Shown: positions 8,344 through 17,041 of the stretch, piece after piece
How positions within the stretch are numbered: the first letter of the stretch is position 1
Layout: each line of letters starts with the position of its first letter
NCBI RefSeq assembly: GCF_021010575.1
Contig: NZ_JAJNAG010000011.1
Location: 26,605-90,604, forward strand
Length of the DNA: 64,000 bases
From: Limnobaculum eriocheiris
GTDB lineage: Bacteria > Pseudomonadota > Gammaproteobacteria > Enterobacterales > Enterobacteriaceae
Direction: 5' to 3'
Translations under genes and position numbers: made by a program
Notes under the pieces: generated by a model
The model's database searches: none
What the model was told of the DNA's origin: nothing
What the model saw: only the letters and a program-made list of their open reading frames with translations

Positions 8344-9129
8344 ATGAGTTCCAATATAATGGAAATTGACAAAAGGTCGAAAGTCCCTGCCCTGACCAGA
8401 GCTATCGATATTCTCAACTTTGTTGCAGAAAATGGTCACTGCTCGGTGACGGATATTGCTACCAGTCTCTCCCTGCCGAAAAGTTCGCTCTATTTAATGA
8501 TTGATGAGCTGAGAAATCTTCGGCTGCTGGCGCAAAGTGAAGATGGCTCTCTGCGCTTAGGGCTGAAGCTAATGGAGCTGGGCAGTCGCTCTGTGGAACA
8601 ATTGGACCTGCGCCGTATCGCTAAAGATTATCTCACCCAGCTAATGCTGGAGACCGGATTAGTTTGCCATTTAGGTATTCTGGATGATAACGACCCTATC
8701 TATTTGCTGAAAGTCGACTCTAAAAGCACCATTCAGGTACGTTCATGGGAAGGAAAAAGGCTTTCGCTATATAGCTCTGCGTTGGGCAAATGCCTGTTAG
8801 CCTGGATAAGTGTCGAGCGGCAAAAAGCATTAATTTCCGCCATTGAATTTAAGGTAGTTACACCTTACACCCTGACTTCTGAGGAAGCGCTGGTGAATGA
8901 ACTGGCCCTGATTCGACAGCGTGGCTGGAGCTTCGATAATCAGGAAGATCTGCTGAATATCCAGTGTATTTCTGCTCCGATATTTGATTCATCCAACAAA
9001 ATTATTGCCGCGATTTCAGCGGTAGGAACCACTTTGCAAGTTAATGAAAACAATTTGCAGATGTTAGCGGAAAGGGTAATGCATGCAGCAGAACTGATTT
9101 CCAAAGAGCTGGGCCATAGTCACAAGTAA
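8344..9129 (+). CDS. IclR family regulator of the rhamnonate cluster (RhmR-like)
   Basis: 261-residue repressor/activator with an N-terminal winged helix-turn-helix (about residues 13-70: VTDIATSLSLPKSSLYLMIDELR) and a C-terminal IclR effector domain (about 85-255) with the family strings HLGILDDNDPIYLLK, RLSLYSSALGKCLLAW and FDNQEDLLNIQCISAPIF. It is first in a four-gene same-strand cluster with a DapA-family aldolase (gap 15 bp), rhmD and rhmT. E. coli also has an IclR gene (yfaX/rhmR) beside rhmD and rhmT, so the ligand is probably L-rhamnonate or a downstream keto acid. Neither possible ATG (8344, 8359) has a strong ribosome site; 8344 is kept. Confidence 0.87.
   Translation: MSSNIMEIDKRSKVPALTRAIDILNFVAENGHCSVTDIATSLSLPKSSLYLMIDELRNLRLLAQSEDGSLRLGLKLMELGSRSVEQLDLRRIAKDYLTQLMLETGLVCHLGILDDNDPIYLLKVDSKSTIQVRSWEGKRLSLYSSALGKCLLAWISVERQKALISAIEFKVVTPYTLTSEEALVNELALIRQRGWSFDNQEDLLNIQCISAPIFDSSNKIIAAISAVGTTLQVNENNLQMLAERVMHAAELISKELGHSHK
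8348..8363. promoter_or_regulatory. Candidate IclR-family operator (palindrome at regulator start)
   Basis: TTCCAATATAATGGAA is an inverted repeat with 5-bp arms TTCCA/TGGAA, overlapping the first codons of the iclR-type gene. Related half-sites (TATTCCA, TTGGAATAA) occur upstream at about 8186-8230. IclR-family proteins bind TGGAA-type palindromes and many repress themselves. The assignment is inference. Confidence 0.4.
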
Positions 9130-9144
9130 GGAGCAAAAATAGTC

Positions 9145-10047
9145 ATGATTCGACCTTCTGGTATTTATAGCGCGATGCTGACGCCATGGAAAAATGGGGT
9201 ACCTGATTTAGCAGAGCTCAGAAAGATTGTTGATTTTCAAATCGAAGCGGGATTGACCGGATTATTCCCGGTGAGCTCGGTTGGAGAATCAGGCCTGATG
9301 TCGTTTGAACAAAAGTGCGCGCTGATGGAGACGGTTATTGACCAGGCCGCCGGGCGGGTTCCGGTATGGTGCGGTATACCTGCCAGTACAGCGCAGGAAA
9401 GTATTGCACTGGGGAAATTTGCCAAAGAAAAGGGTGCTGCGGGTCTGGTTTTAATGCCACCGGTTTTTTATCGTCACTCTTCAGAGGTGATTGTTGCCAC
9501 GATGAAACAGATTATTGAAAGCACACCGCTGCCGGTATGTCTGTATAACATCCCATTCTTTGCCGATGCCATTACACCTGCAATGGTTGCCGAGCTGGCG
9601 CAGTTACCAAATGTGGTAGGCATTAAAGACTCGGGTGGTAACGCCGTTGAGTTTATGCAGATACTTTCCCTTTGTGCTGATGTGAATCCACAGTTTAATG
9701 TGCTGACCGGTCGTGAAGAGTTTCTTTATCCATCGCTGAAAGCGGGTGGTAAAGGCTGTATGACGGCAACGGCAGGGGTATTACCTGAAGTTATGGTGAA
9801 AATTTATCGCCTGACCATGGAAGGAAAAGATCAACAGGCTCATCAGTTACAAATGGCTGCTCTGCCCGTAATGATGATGCTGTCTTCATTACCATTCCCG
9901 CTGGGTTACAAACTGGGAATGGAAATAAGAGGGTTCAACATGGGGGAAACACCATTCCCACAGGTTGACTCGGTAAAAGAAAAGGCTAACTCAATAAAAA
10001 ATAAACTAGAGAAAGCCCTGCAACAACTTCTAAATATTGCCAACTAG
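9145..10047 (+). CDS. DapA/NanA family (DHDPS-like) aldolase, probable keto-deoxy-rhamnonate aldolase
   Basis: TIM-barrel class I aldolase/lyase of 300 residues. Family residues are in place: substrate loop SSVGES (44-49, where DapA has GTTGE), Tyr134 in LYNIP and the Schiff-base Lys161 in VVGIKDSGG. It lies between the IclR gene and rhmD with gaps of 15 and 17 bp and has a GGAG-like ribosome site (AAGGAGCAAAA), so it is almost certainly in the same operon. In E. coli the aldolase of this pathway is RhmA, an HpcH/HpaI class II enzyme. Here that position is taken by an unrelated family. Cleavage of 2-keto-3-deoxy-L-rhamnonate to pyruvate and lactaldehyde is my inference from context. Another 2-keto-3-deoxy acid is possible. 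Confidence 0.85.
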   Translation: MIRPSGIYSAMLTPWKNGVPDLAELRKIVDFQIEAGLTGLFPVSSVGESGLMSFEQKCALMETVIDQAAGRVPVWCGIPASTAQESIALGKFAKEKGAAGLVLMPPVFYRHSSEVIVATMKQIIESTPLPVCLYNIPFFADAITPAMVAELAQLPNVVGIKDSGGNAVEFMQILSLCADVNPQFNVLTGREEFLYPSLKAGGKGCMTATAGVLPEVMVKIYRLTMEGKDQQAHQLQMAALPVMMMLSSLPFPLGYKLGMEIRGFNMGETPFPQVDSVKEKANSIKNKLEKALQQLLNIAN

Positions 10048-10064
10048 CGAAACAGAGGATAACC

Positions 10065-11270
10065 ATGAACTTACCTAAAATCAAACAGGTTAGAGCCTAT
10101 TTTATGGGTGGAGCGACCGCAGATAAGGGGTCTGGCGGTGCGGATTATCATGACCAGGAAGACAAGCACTGGATTGACGATCATATTGCGACACCAATGA
10201 GTAAATATAAGCAGTATGAGCAATCCCGTCAGTCATTTGGGATTAACGTGCTGGGAACACTGATTGTAGAAGTCGAAGCTGAAAACGGCGTGAAAGGCTT
10301 TGCCATTTCCACCGGCGGTGAAATGGGGTGCTTTATTGTAGAAAAGCATCTGAACCGCTTTATTGAAGGCAAATGTGTGTCGGATATCAAGCTGATTAAC
10401 GATCAAATGATGAACGCCACGATGTACTATTCAGGCTCTGGTGGTCTGGTAATGAATACCATTTCCTGTGTCGATCTGGCGTTATGGGATCTGTTCGGGA
10501 AAGTGGTCGATCTGCCGGTATACAAACTTCTGGGCGGTGCGGTGCGTGATGAGATCCAGTTCTATGCAACGGGAGCTTGTCCCGATCTGGCGAAAGGTCT
10601 GGGATTCATTGGGGGTAAAATGCCAACCCATTGGGGACCGCATGATGGCGATGCCGGTATTCGCAAAGATGCCGCGATGGTTGCCGATATGCGTGAGAAA
10701 TGCGGCCCTGATTTCTGGCTGATGCTGGACTGCTGGATGAGCCAGGATGTGAACTACGCCACTAAGCTGGCCCATGCCTGTGCACCATACAACCTGAAGT
10801 GGATTGAAGAGTGCTTGCCTCCACAGCAGTATGAAGGGTATGCGGAGCTGAAGCGTAACGCTCCTCCGGGAATGTTAGTTACCTCCGGTGAACATCACGG
10901 TACATTACAGTCGTTCCGAACCCTGTCGGAAACCGGCATCGATATCATGCAACCAGACGTTGGCTGGTGCGGCGGCTTAACCACACTGTTAGAAATTGCG
11001 GCTATTGCTAAATCGCGCGGTCAACTGGTGGTTCCACATGGTTCTTCTGTTTATTCGCATCATGCGGTAATCACATTTACCAATACGCCGTTTAGTGAGT
11101 TCCTGATGACCAGTCCGGACTGCTCAACCATGCGTCCACAGTTTGACCCGATTCTGCTGAATGAACCGGTACCGGTTAACGGACGGATGCATAAATCAGT
11201 ACTGGATAAACCAGGTTTTGGTGTTGAGCTGAATCCGGCGTGTAAATTAACTCGCCCTTACACACACTAA
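10065..11270 (+). CDS. rhmD: L-rhamnonate dehydratase
   Basis: Enolase-superfamily (mandelate racemase subgroup) enzyme of 401 residues that dehydrates L-rhamnonate to 2-keto-3-deoxy-L-rhamnonate. It follows E. coli RhmD almost throughout. With an offset of four residues, the known site is present: Mg ligands Asp222 (LMLDCW), Glu248 (WIEECLPP) and Glu276 (SGEHHG), and the catalytic pair Asp298 ([10 protein letters not shown]) and His325 (VVPHGSS). N-terminal DYHDQ and [14 protein letters not shown] are also conserved. The ribosome site is GAGGATAACC before ATG 10065. It follows the aldolase by 17 bp. rhmT follows after 84 bp that contain a hairpin. Confidence 0.96.
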   Translation: MNLPKIKQVRAYFMGGATADKGSGGADYHDQEDKHWIDDHIATPMSKYKQYEQSRQSFGINVLGTLIVEVEAENGVKGFAISTGGEMGCFIVEKHLNRFIEGKCVSDIKLINDQMMNATMYYSGSGGLVMNTISCVDLALWDLFGKVVDLPVYKLLGGAVRDEIQFYATGACPDLAKGLGFIGGKMPTHWGPHDGDAGIRKDAAMVADMREKCGPDFWLMLDCWMSQDVNYATKLAHACAPYNLKWIEECLPPQQYEGYAELKRNAPPGMLVTSGEHHGTLQSFRTLSETGIDIMQPDVGWCGGLTTLLEIAAIAKSRGQLVVPHGSSVYSHHAVITFTNTPFSEFLMTSPDCSTMRPQFDPILLNEPVPVNGRMHKSVLDKPGFGVELNPACKLTRPYTH

Positions 11271-11299
11271 TATTTGATTAGCCGTTAATTAAATAATAA

Positions 11300-11321
11300 G
11301 CCTGCCTGTTAGACGGCAGGC
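11300..11321. other. Intercistronic stem-loop between rhmD and rhmT
   Basis: GCCTGCC and GGCAGGC arms with an 8-base loop, not followed by a T-run. It is better read as an mRNA-stabilising or differential-expression hairpin within the operon than as a terminator. Confidence 0.6.
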
Positions 11322-11354
11322 AATATCAAACTACATATCATTAAGGATCTAGTC

Positions 11355-12650
11355 ATGACTACGGTTCTCAACACGGCTGTAACTAAAACAAGGTGGCGTC
11401 TGATTCCCTTTATGCTGACGCTATATATTCTGGCCTTTCTGGATCGCGCCAATATTGGATTTGCCAAGCAGTCTTATCAATTGGATACCGGCTTAAGTAA
11501 TGAAGCTTATGCGCTGGGCGCCGGTATCTTCTTTATTGCTTATGCCTGTCTGGGGGCACCTGCCAATCTGTTAATGAAAAAATTTGGTGCCAGAAAATGG
11601 ATCGGTGTGACTACGCTATGCTGGGGCGTTTTATCTTCAGCTATGGCTTTTTGTGATACCGAATGGAAATTCCTGACGGTGCGTACCCTATTAGGGGCGG
11701 CTGAAGCAGGTTTCTTTCCGGGAATGATCTATCTGACCTCCCAATGGTTTCCACAGCGTACCCGTGCCAGCGTGATGGGGCTGTTCTATATGGGGGCACC
11801 ATTGGCATTAACATTAGGTTCACCGCTGTCTGGTGCACTATTGGAAATGCATGGTTTTGCCGGGCATCCGGGCTGGTTCTGGATGTTTATGATTGAAGGC
11901 GCTCTGGCCGTTATGGCAGGCTTCTGGACCTTCTGGTATCTGGACGACAATTTGGAAAAGGCGCGTTTTTTAACTGCTGAGGAGAAAAAAGCGTTAATCA
12001 ATCAAATATCCAGTGAAGAGTCGAAAAAACAAACGTCAAGGCTGATGGATGCAGTTAAGAATGTGCAAGTGTGGCATCTGGCCATTATCTATATGCTGAT
12101 TCAGATTAGCGTATACGGTTTGATTTTCTTTCTGCCAACTCAGGTAGCAGCACTGATGGGAACTACCGTAGGCTTTAAGGCTTCAATGGTGGCAGCTATT
12201 CCATGGATTGCTGCGATGTTTGGAACTTACTATATTCCTCGTTATTCAGACAGAACCGGAAACCGTCGCAATCTGGCGGCACTGACGCTGGCCGTTGCCG
12301 GTATTGGCATCGCGGTGTCTGCATTTGCCTCTCCGGTTGTGGCAATAATCGCACTGTGCTTTGCTGCGGCAGGCTTTATTGCAGTTCAGCCGGTATACTG
12401 GACTATGCCAACCAGTATGTTATCCGGGGTAGCACTGGCCGCTGGTATCGGGTTCGTTAATATGTTTGGTGCCATAGGTGGCTTCCTGGCGCCGTTAATT
12501 CGGGTCAAAGCCGAAACGGTAATGAATAACTCAATGGCGGGCCTGTTAACACTGGCGGTTCTGACTATTGTCGGTGCTATCGTTATTATGGCGCTGAAAA
12601 AGGATAAGGTGGCAGAAGTCCCGACAGGGGTTGTTGCTGAAGTTAAGTAA
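11355..12650 (+). CDS. rhmT: MFS transporter, L-rhamnonate permease (RhmT-like)
   Basis: 431-residue major facilitator with about twelve membrane segments and an anion:cation-symporter (ACS) family pattern. TM1 ends in LDRANIGFAKQ, with the conserved D-R-x-N-I/L-G. The loop 2-3 region contains GARKWIG and TM4 contains TLLGAAEAGFFPG. A central cytoplasmic loop (about 200-235) divides the halves. The E. coli homologue YfaV/RhmT sits next to rhmD, as here. An AAGGATCTAGTC ribosome site precedes ATG. Its 3' end is overlapped on the opposite strand by the run-on frame of the ydhK pseudogene. The substrate is inferred from the neighbouring gene. Confidence 0.92.
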   Translation: MTTVLNTAVTKTRWRLIPFMLTLYILAFLDRANIGFAKQSYQLDTGLSNEAYALGAGIFFIAYACLGAPANLLMKKFGARKWIGVTTLCWGVLSSAMAFCDTEWKFLTVRTLLGAAEAGFFPGMIYLTSQWFPQRTRASVMGLFYMGAPLALTLGSPLSGALLEMHGFAGHPGWFWMFMIEGALAVMAGFWTFWYLDDNLEKARFLTAEEKKALINQISSEESKKQTSRLMDAVKNVQVWHLAIIYMLIQISVYGLIFFLPTQVAALMGTTVGFKASMVAAIPWIAAMFGTYYIPRYSDRTGNRRNLAALTLAVAGIGIAVSAFASPVVAIIALCFAAAGFIAVQPVYWTMPTSMLSGVALAAGIGFVNMFGAIGGFLAPLIRVKAETVMNNSMAGLLTLAVLTIVGAIVIMALKKDKVAEVPTGVVAEVK

Positions 12651-14701
12651 TACTTTTATGTTGTAATAAAAACAGGCTGGTTTAATCTGTTCTGGCGGAG
12701 TTCCCGGCATACCGTTGCTGGCCTGCTGTAGTTGAGACAGAGAACAGTAAAGACGCCAAATCAAACCGGTCAACTCTCTGGCTGAAGCGTCATGATGACG
12801 GGAAAGAACGTTACTCATCTTTAATAATTCTTCCAACGCCACTTCCAGCGAGCGTTGTTGAACGCCTTTTTCCGTCATAATGCCTTTTAAGCAGCGAATG
12901 CAGACTTCTCTTACCACGACGAGCGGATCTGAACGGGTTTCCCATTCACGCAGTTGCCATACAACATGACTACAGTTAAGCAAAACAACTCCCCAGCGTA
13001 ATACCCAAATGCGAATCTGTTCATCTTTACTTTGAGTTAACTGGCTGATGCGATGATAAACCATTGACTCAAAATAGCTTTCAGTTTGAGAAGGCTTTTG
13101 ACTTAGCTGCCCCATAAAATCACGGCGCAATGCACGGATAATCCGGCGGCTTTTCACTTTATCGGAACTTGGTCGTAATATTTGGAAGGCGGCTCCGGCA
13201 AGAATAACGCCAGCCAGCTTGCCAAAGTCATCATTAATATAACTGCTAAAGTCGTAATCAGGTGGGTTAGTGATGGTCAAAAAGGATCCCATAAAAACAA
13301 TTAACTGTCCCCAAAGTGAAGCATAGCGAGGGTACTGTAATTTTAGCATTTGCATGGTGAGTAATATCGGTAGCAAAAAAGCACAGAATACCCAGAAGTC
13401 ATCGATTTGAATTATCAGGCCAAACTTAACCATAAAACAGGCGATGGAAAGTAGTACGATGGCCTTAATCAGCGTCATAACACTATTGATGGGCGAGGGT
13501 GTGGCAGAATAGAGCACACAGCTGATAGTGTTAATGCAGAAGCGCCGGCATCCCATTGGGTATTTATCCAATAGGCGCAGCCGATCAGGATACATAAAAA
13601 CGTTCTTAATGCGTTATATGCGGCTTCGGTAGAGTCGGTATGTTGAGCGATACTTCTGACTTTAGGTGGTTGCAGAGCGCTATCCGGCGTGGAAACTTCC
13701 AGACGAAGTAACCAACGGCTGGACTCTAAATGGAGCCAACAAAAGTGACGCAACCGCAGCCAGACCGTGCGGTGGCGAAAATCGTTTTCATCCGTTGGAT
13801 AGATCTCTTGTAAAATCTTACTCAGACGATACTTATTAGTGTCTGGCTTGCCCAGCTCAATGAGCAAACGATGCAAAACTTCAGGCAGGTTTTCAGGCCT
13901 GCCCGGCCAGTTGATCATCAGACGACGAATACCGGCAATCACACTGGTAAGACGTAATTGCTGGTGCAGCATATAGTTAAGAATATTATTACGTCGACGC
14001 AGGCGATAATGGCTCCATACAGCCTGAATTCTCAACACGTTCATGGTCAGAATTTGACTGATGATGCCTTCATGGGATGTTCGTATTTGAGGTGTGATTT
14101 CCGCCTGCCATAAGCTTTCAGCATGTTCCAGTAGTCGGTGGTGCATTTTCTTTAGGGAATCAAGCAGAGTGGAACCATCGGAAGTGCTGGGCAAAATCAT
14201 CATCATCACTGCACCGCAGATAATGCCGGTGACCACCTCACATACCCGGGCCTGAGTGGTATCAAAAACCTGTAGAGAATCGGTACTGTCCGTCAGGGAG
14301 AAGGTGATAATGGCGGCGGTATAGCCCGCCAGCGCAAAAGCATAAGAGACATTATTCTGGTAGTGGTTAGAAATATAGGTGCACAGCGATAACCATCCGG
14401 CAATTGCAAAAGTAAACAACCAGGGATCGTTCAGACATGTGCCGGCAATCAGCATGGAAGCCAGAGCACCCAGCAAGCTGCCCAGAATACGGCCAATACT
14501 TTTGCTGATAACACCGCCAATAGTAGGGAAACTAACAACAGCGGCGGACGTCATCGCCCAATAAGGTGCATCTAAATCAAGTAAAAAAGCAACACCAAGG
14601 GCCAGACACATAGCTATAGCGTTACGTAAGGCATAGCACCATTGTGCTTGAGTTGCTTTTCCCCAGGGGGTGTTTTTCCATTCAAGCCAGGAAATATTCA
14701 C
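12546..14701 (-). pseudogene. ydhK: YdhK-like FUSC family efflux protein, frameshifted
   Basis: Aromatic-acid/fusaric-acid type inner membrane exporter (about 670 residues when intact). The N-terminal 390 residues (from 14701) follow E. coli YdhK closely: APYWAMTSAAVVSFPTIGGV, GYTAAIITF, RVCEVVTGIICG, TSVIAGIRRL. The frame stops at 13475. The C-terminal part continues in another frame from about 13506 (SPINSVMTLIKAIVLLS, LWGQLIVFMGSFLTITNPPD, RRIIRALRRDFM, WGVVLLNCSHVVWQLREWE). One missing base near 13506-13511 explains the break. Homology ends about 12680, and the open frame then runs on into antisense rhmT, stopping at 12546, so the native stop is also lost. It was the second gene of a ydhI-ydhJ-ydhK type operon. 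Confidence 0.87.
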
Positions 14702-14710
14702 ACCATTTGC

Positions 14711-15113
14711 CTATTGATGAATGGATACAGAGCAAGTGGTTCCGGCGATGAGTAAAACGTTTTCAGGAACTTTAGTAAGTTTTATTCTGACAGGTACTCG
14801 TTGAGCAAGACGAACCCAGGGAACGTTAGGTTTAACGTTCATCAACATATCCACATCACCATCGACGCTTTGGTCAGAAATAGCCCGACCAATGCTCTCA
14901 ACTTCACCACTAAAAGGGATATTACCGTTATAAAGTGTAATGTTGGCTGCATATCCGGGCTTAATACGGCTTAGTTTGGTCTCTTCGAAATAACCCATCA
15001 CATAAAAAGAGTGAATATCGACCAGGGCTACCAAAGGAGTGCCTGCTGTCGCATAACTACCAGGACGAATTTGTAAATTGGTCAGATAACCATCCGTAGG
15101 GGCATAGATATTA
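14711..15113 (-). pseudogene. ydhJ: YdhJ-like membrane fusion (HlyD) protein, 5'-truncated
   Basis: C-terminal 133 residues of the periplasmic adaptor that partners YdhK. NIYAPTDGYLTNLQIRPGSY, SFYVMGYFEETKLSRIKPG, SIGRAISDQSVDGD, DVKPNVPWVRLAQRVPVRI-like stretches and the terminal GTTCSVSI all match YdhJ. The first half (signal anchor, lipoyl half and coiled coil) is missing. Homology stops abruptly near 15113, a TGA lies in frame just beyond, and gene-free A+T-rich DNA follows. It ends 9 bp before ydhK starts. With ydhK also frameshifted, the pump is dead. Confidence 0.85.
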
Positions 15114-16143
15114 TAGTATCACCATACTTATCAAACACTATGAAAGAGAATGATGTTTTTTGGACGGTGTTAACCGGATAAATAGATCTTAATTGTAGCT
15201 TATTGCATCTGCTTATAAATAGGATGTGTAGTATGGAGGTGTTGGTTAACTTAAATTAAACTCAAGTAAACGGATAGTAATTAATTATTTCTGTATGTCT
15301 TATAAGCAACAATTTGGTAGTGTATATTATTAGTCTATTATTATTACCCTATAATTCCCCGCCGTATATTTGATAAAAATAGCGATTTAAAATTAATTTA
15401 GTACTATCAATAATGTATTTTTCACCCTTATTTATCCGGCAAAAATCACAATAGTTAACACTTAACTTTGTTAATATAAACAGCTGGTTATAATGATGTT
15501 TGGAAAATTGTAACGATAAAAAAAACGTTATCGATAGTCGTTTGCTATCAAAGCGGTTGTTATGTTAGGAATTAACGATTTGTAATAGAGTGGTTAAAGA
15601 TATTATTCTCAATAATCATAAAGGTATTTAATTATTAATGATATGATTTTTTAATACCGATTATTAATATATTTGATATGCCATTAAAGTGAATGAATTA
15701 AGCAAGTTAATAATATGTGTTTTTTCTGATTTCTACCGATTTGTTATTACCCTTTTAGGGTTGAGCCGGATTTTGAAATAATGATGAAGTGGATCGACTT
15801 ATTTACCAATAACATGTTGAATATTTTGAGGTTCGAGTTTTAGATTTGAGATTACATATCGAACGCTGAAGATTTGAATGGTTATCGGGATGGTTACTGC
15901 TCACTCCCGATTTCTACCCGGGGATAAGAGTGTCTTAGCCGGGATGGAACAGAATTCACAATGTGAATAATGTAGTAAACATAATAAAAGGCTGAATGTT
16001 TTTGTTTCAACATAACGGTCAAAGAGAACGATAACTGAAATCCAATATGGAATGGTGAACGTTTCGGATCTTTATGATGCAGAAAGGACATGTGGTGGTT
16101 TGTTATATGTTCATTTTATCAGAAGTATATGAGGAGAAGTAAG
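15114..16143. other. Gene-free A+T-rich spacer next to the ydhJ breakpoint
   Basis: About 1 kb with no ORF I trust; a 65-codon minus-strand frame at 15894-16091 has no recognisable features. The first 700 bases are very A+T rich. There are short hairpins, for example CGATAA/TTATCG around 15512-15533. The DNA lies between the truncated ydhJ and an orphan insA-like gene, so it may be the scar of a past insertion and deletion. I found no clear insertion-sequence ends or target duplications. Confidence 0.5.
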
Positions 16144-16437
16144 ATGAAGGAAAATCTGCCTGTTTGTCACCACTGCAGTAAGATAGACAGCATCCGTAAG
16201 CATGGATTAGCGCGCTCCGGAGTGCAGCGCTATTATTGTACGTCCTGTAAAAGAACATTTCAGGTTCGATATATATATCTGGGAAATGAAACTAACATTT
16301 TACGTCAGGTTAAGGCTTTACTTGATGAAGGGAAGAGCCGGGTAGAAATCAGTCAGGTATTAGGGGTCAGTCAGGGAATTATTGACCGCCATATTTACCT
16401 GATTACGCTGGAAGAAGAAGAAAAGATTGGGGCATAA
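16144..16437 (+). CDS. Orphan IS1 InsA-like zinc finger/HTH protein
   Basis: 97-residue protein built like the InsA half of IS1 transposase. A zinc ribbon has Cys8-x2-Cys11 and Cys32-x2-Cys35 (VCHHCSKIDSIRKHG, QRYYCTSCKRTFQ), followed by a helix-turn-helix of the IS1 type (about 50-85: ILRQVKALLDEGKSRVEISQ). A strong ribosome site AGGAGAAGTAAG fixes the start at ATG 16144; the frame is open for 18 more codons upstream. No InsB half, frameshift window or IS1 ends are seen nearby. In IS1, InsA alone binds the ends and represses. A stand-alone copy with a good ribosome site could be a domesticated DNA-binding regulator or just a relic. Function unknown. Confidence 0.7.
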   Translation: MKENLPVCHHCSKIDSIRKHGLARSGVQRYYCTSCKRTFQVRYIYLGNETNILRQVKALLDEGKSRVEISQVLGVSQGIIDRHIYLITLEEEEKIGA

Positions 16438-16573
16438 GCAAAAGACGAAAACAGAGTGACTTGCTTAGACCTGTGATGGAATGTTTGATTTCTGCATCTT
16501 ACTAAAAGGTATTGAAATGACTATTCACATCATATTACCGGATCTTAGTTCAGCCTGAGGGCGGGCACACTTG

Positions 16574-16606
16574 ACGGGAAGAGGAGAGTGGAACTCTTCC
16601 CGTTTA
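16574..16606 (+). terminator. Rho-independent terminator of the insA-like gene
   Basis: ACGGGAAGAG and CTCTTCCCGT arms with a 10-base loop followed by TTTAC. It lies about 135 bp after the insA-like stop codon. The T-run is short. Confidence 0.6.
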
Positions 16607-16994
16607 CTGACCTTATCATTAGCCATCCAACACCATTCAACTCTCCTGCCTTTGTTTCTATAAAATTATCCGGTCTGGTAACGGCCTGATTGGCTTAGTC
16701 TGATTGAAATACCATCGTGATTAATCATGATAATAAAGCATGTTTTCACCTTGATAGTTAAAAGAATAATGTAACTGATGTAGAAGAAGTCCGGTACGAA
16801 GCAGTATAAAATACCGTTTAACTTAATAGGTCTATTAGTACATTTCTATTTTGATTATTTTTTTAGCACTAACTTATTTGGCTTGTTAAGTTGCGGATAA
16901 CTTTTGCTATAAAGAACCCTGTATTGAGGGTTGGAAAGGGTATGGGTGTTAACTTTATCCGGTGTATGTTGTAGAGCTATTATATAAGAACAAT

Positions 16995-17020
16995 AAAAAA
17001 ACCCCACATAAATCATGGGG
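16995..17020 (-). terminator. Rho-independent terminator of the dapA-family gene
   Basis: Read on the minus strand, CCCCA and TGGGG arms with a 9-base loop are followed by seven T. It sits 21 bp after the stop of the gene at 17042. Confidence 0.85.
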
Positions 17021-17041
17021 CTGGTGCAGGTAGGGTAGTGG

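Larger units (their letters stand above)
16438..17041. other. Spacer between the insA-like gene and convergent dapA-family gene
   Basis: 604 bp with two terminators (16574-16603, + and 16995-17020, -) and no convincing gene. A 70-codon minus-strand frame at 16855-17067 overlaps the next gene's 3' end and looks like a shadow. Confidence 0.5.

Noticed and set aside
15095-15135. Possible IS1-like end at the ydhJ breakpoint (GGTGATACTATAATATC on the minus strand)
   Set aside because: Only the first six bases and a few others agree with IS1 ends; no partner end or target duplication found.
15894-16091. 65-codon minus-strand ORF in the A+T-rich spacer
   Set aside because: No ribosome site or family pattern.
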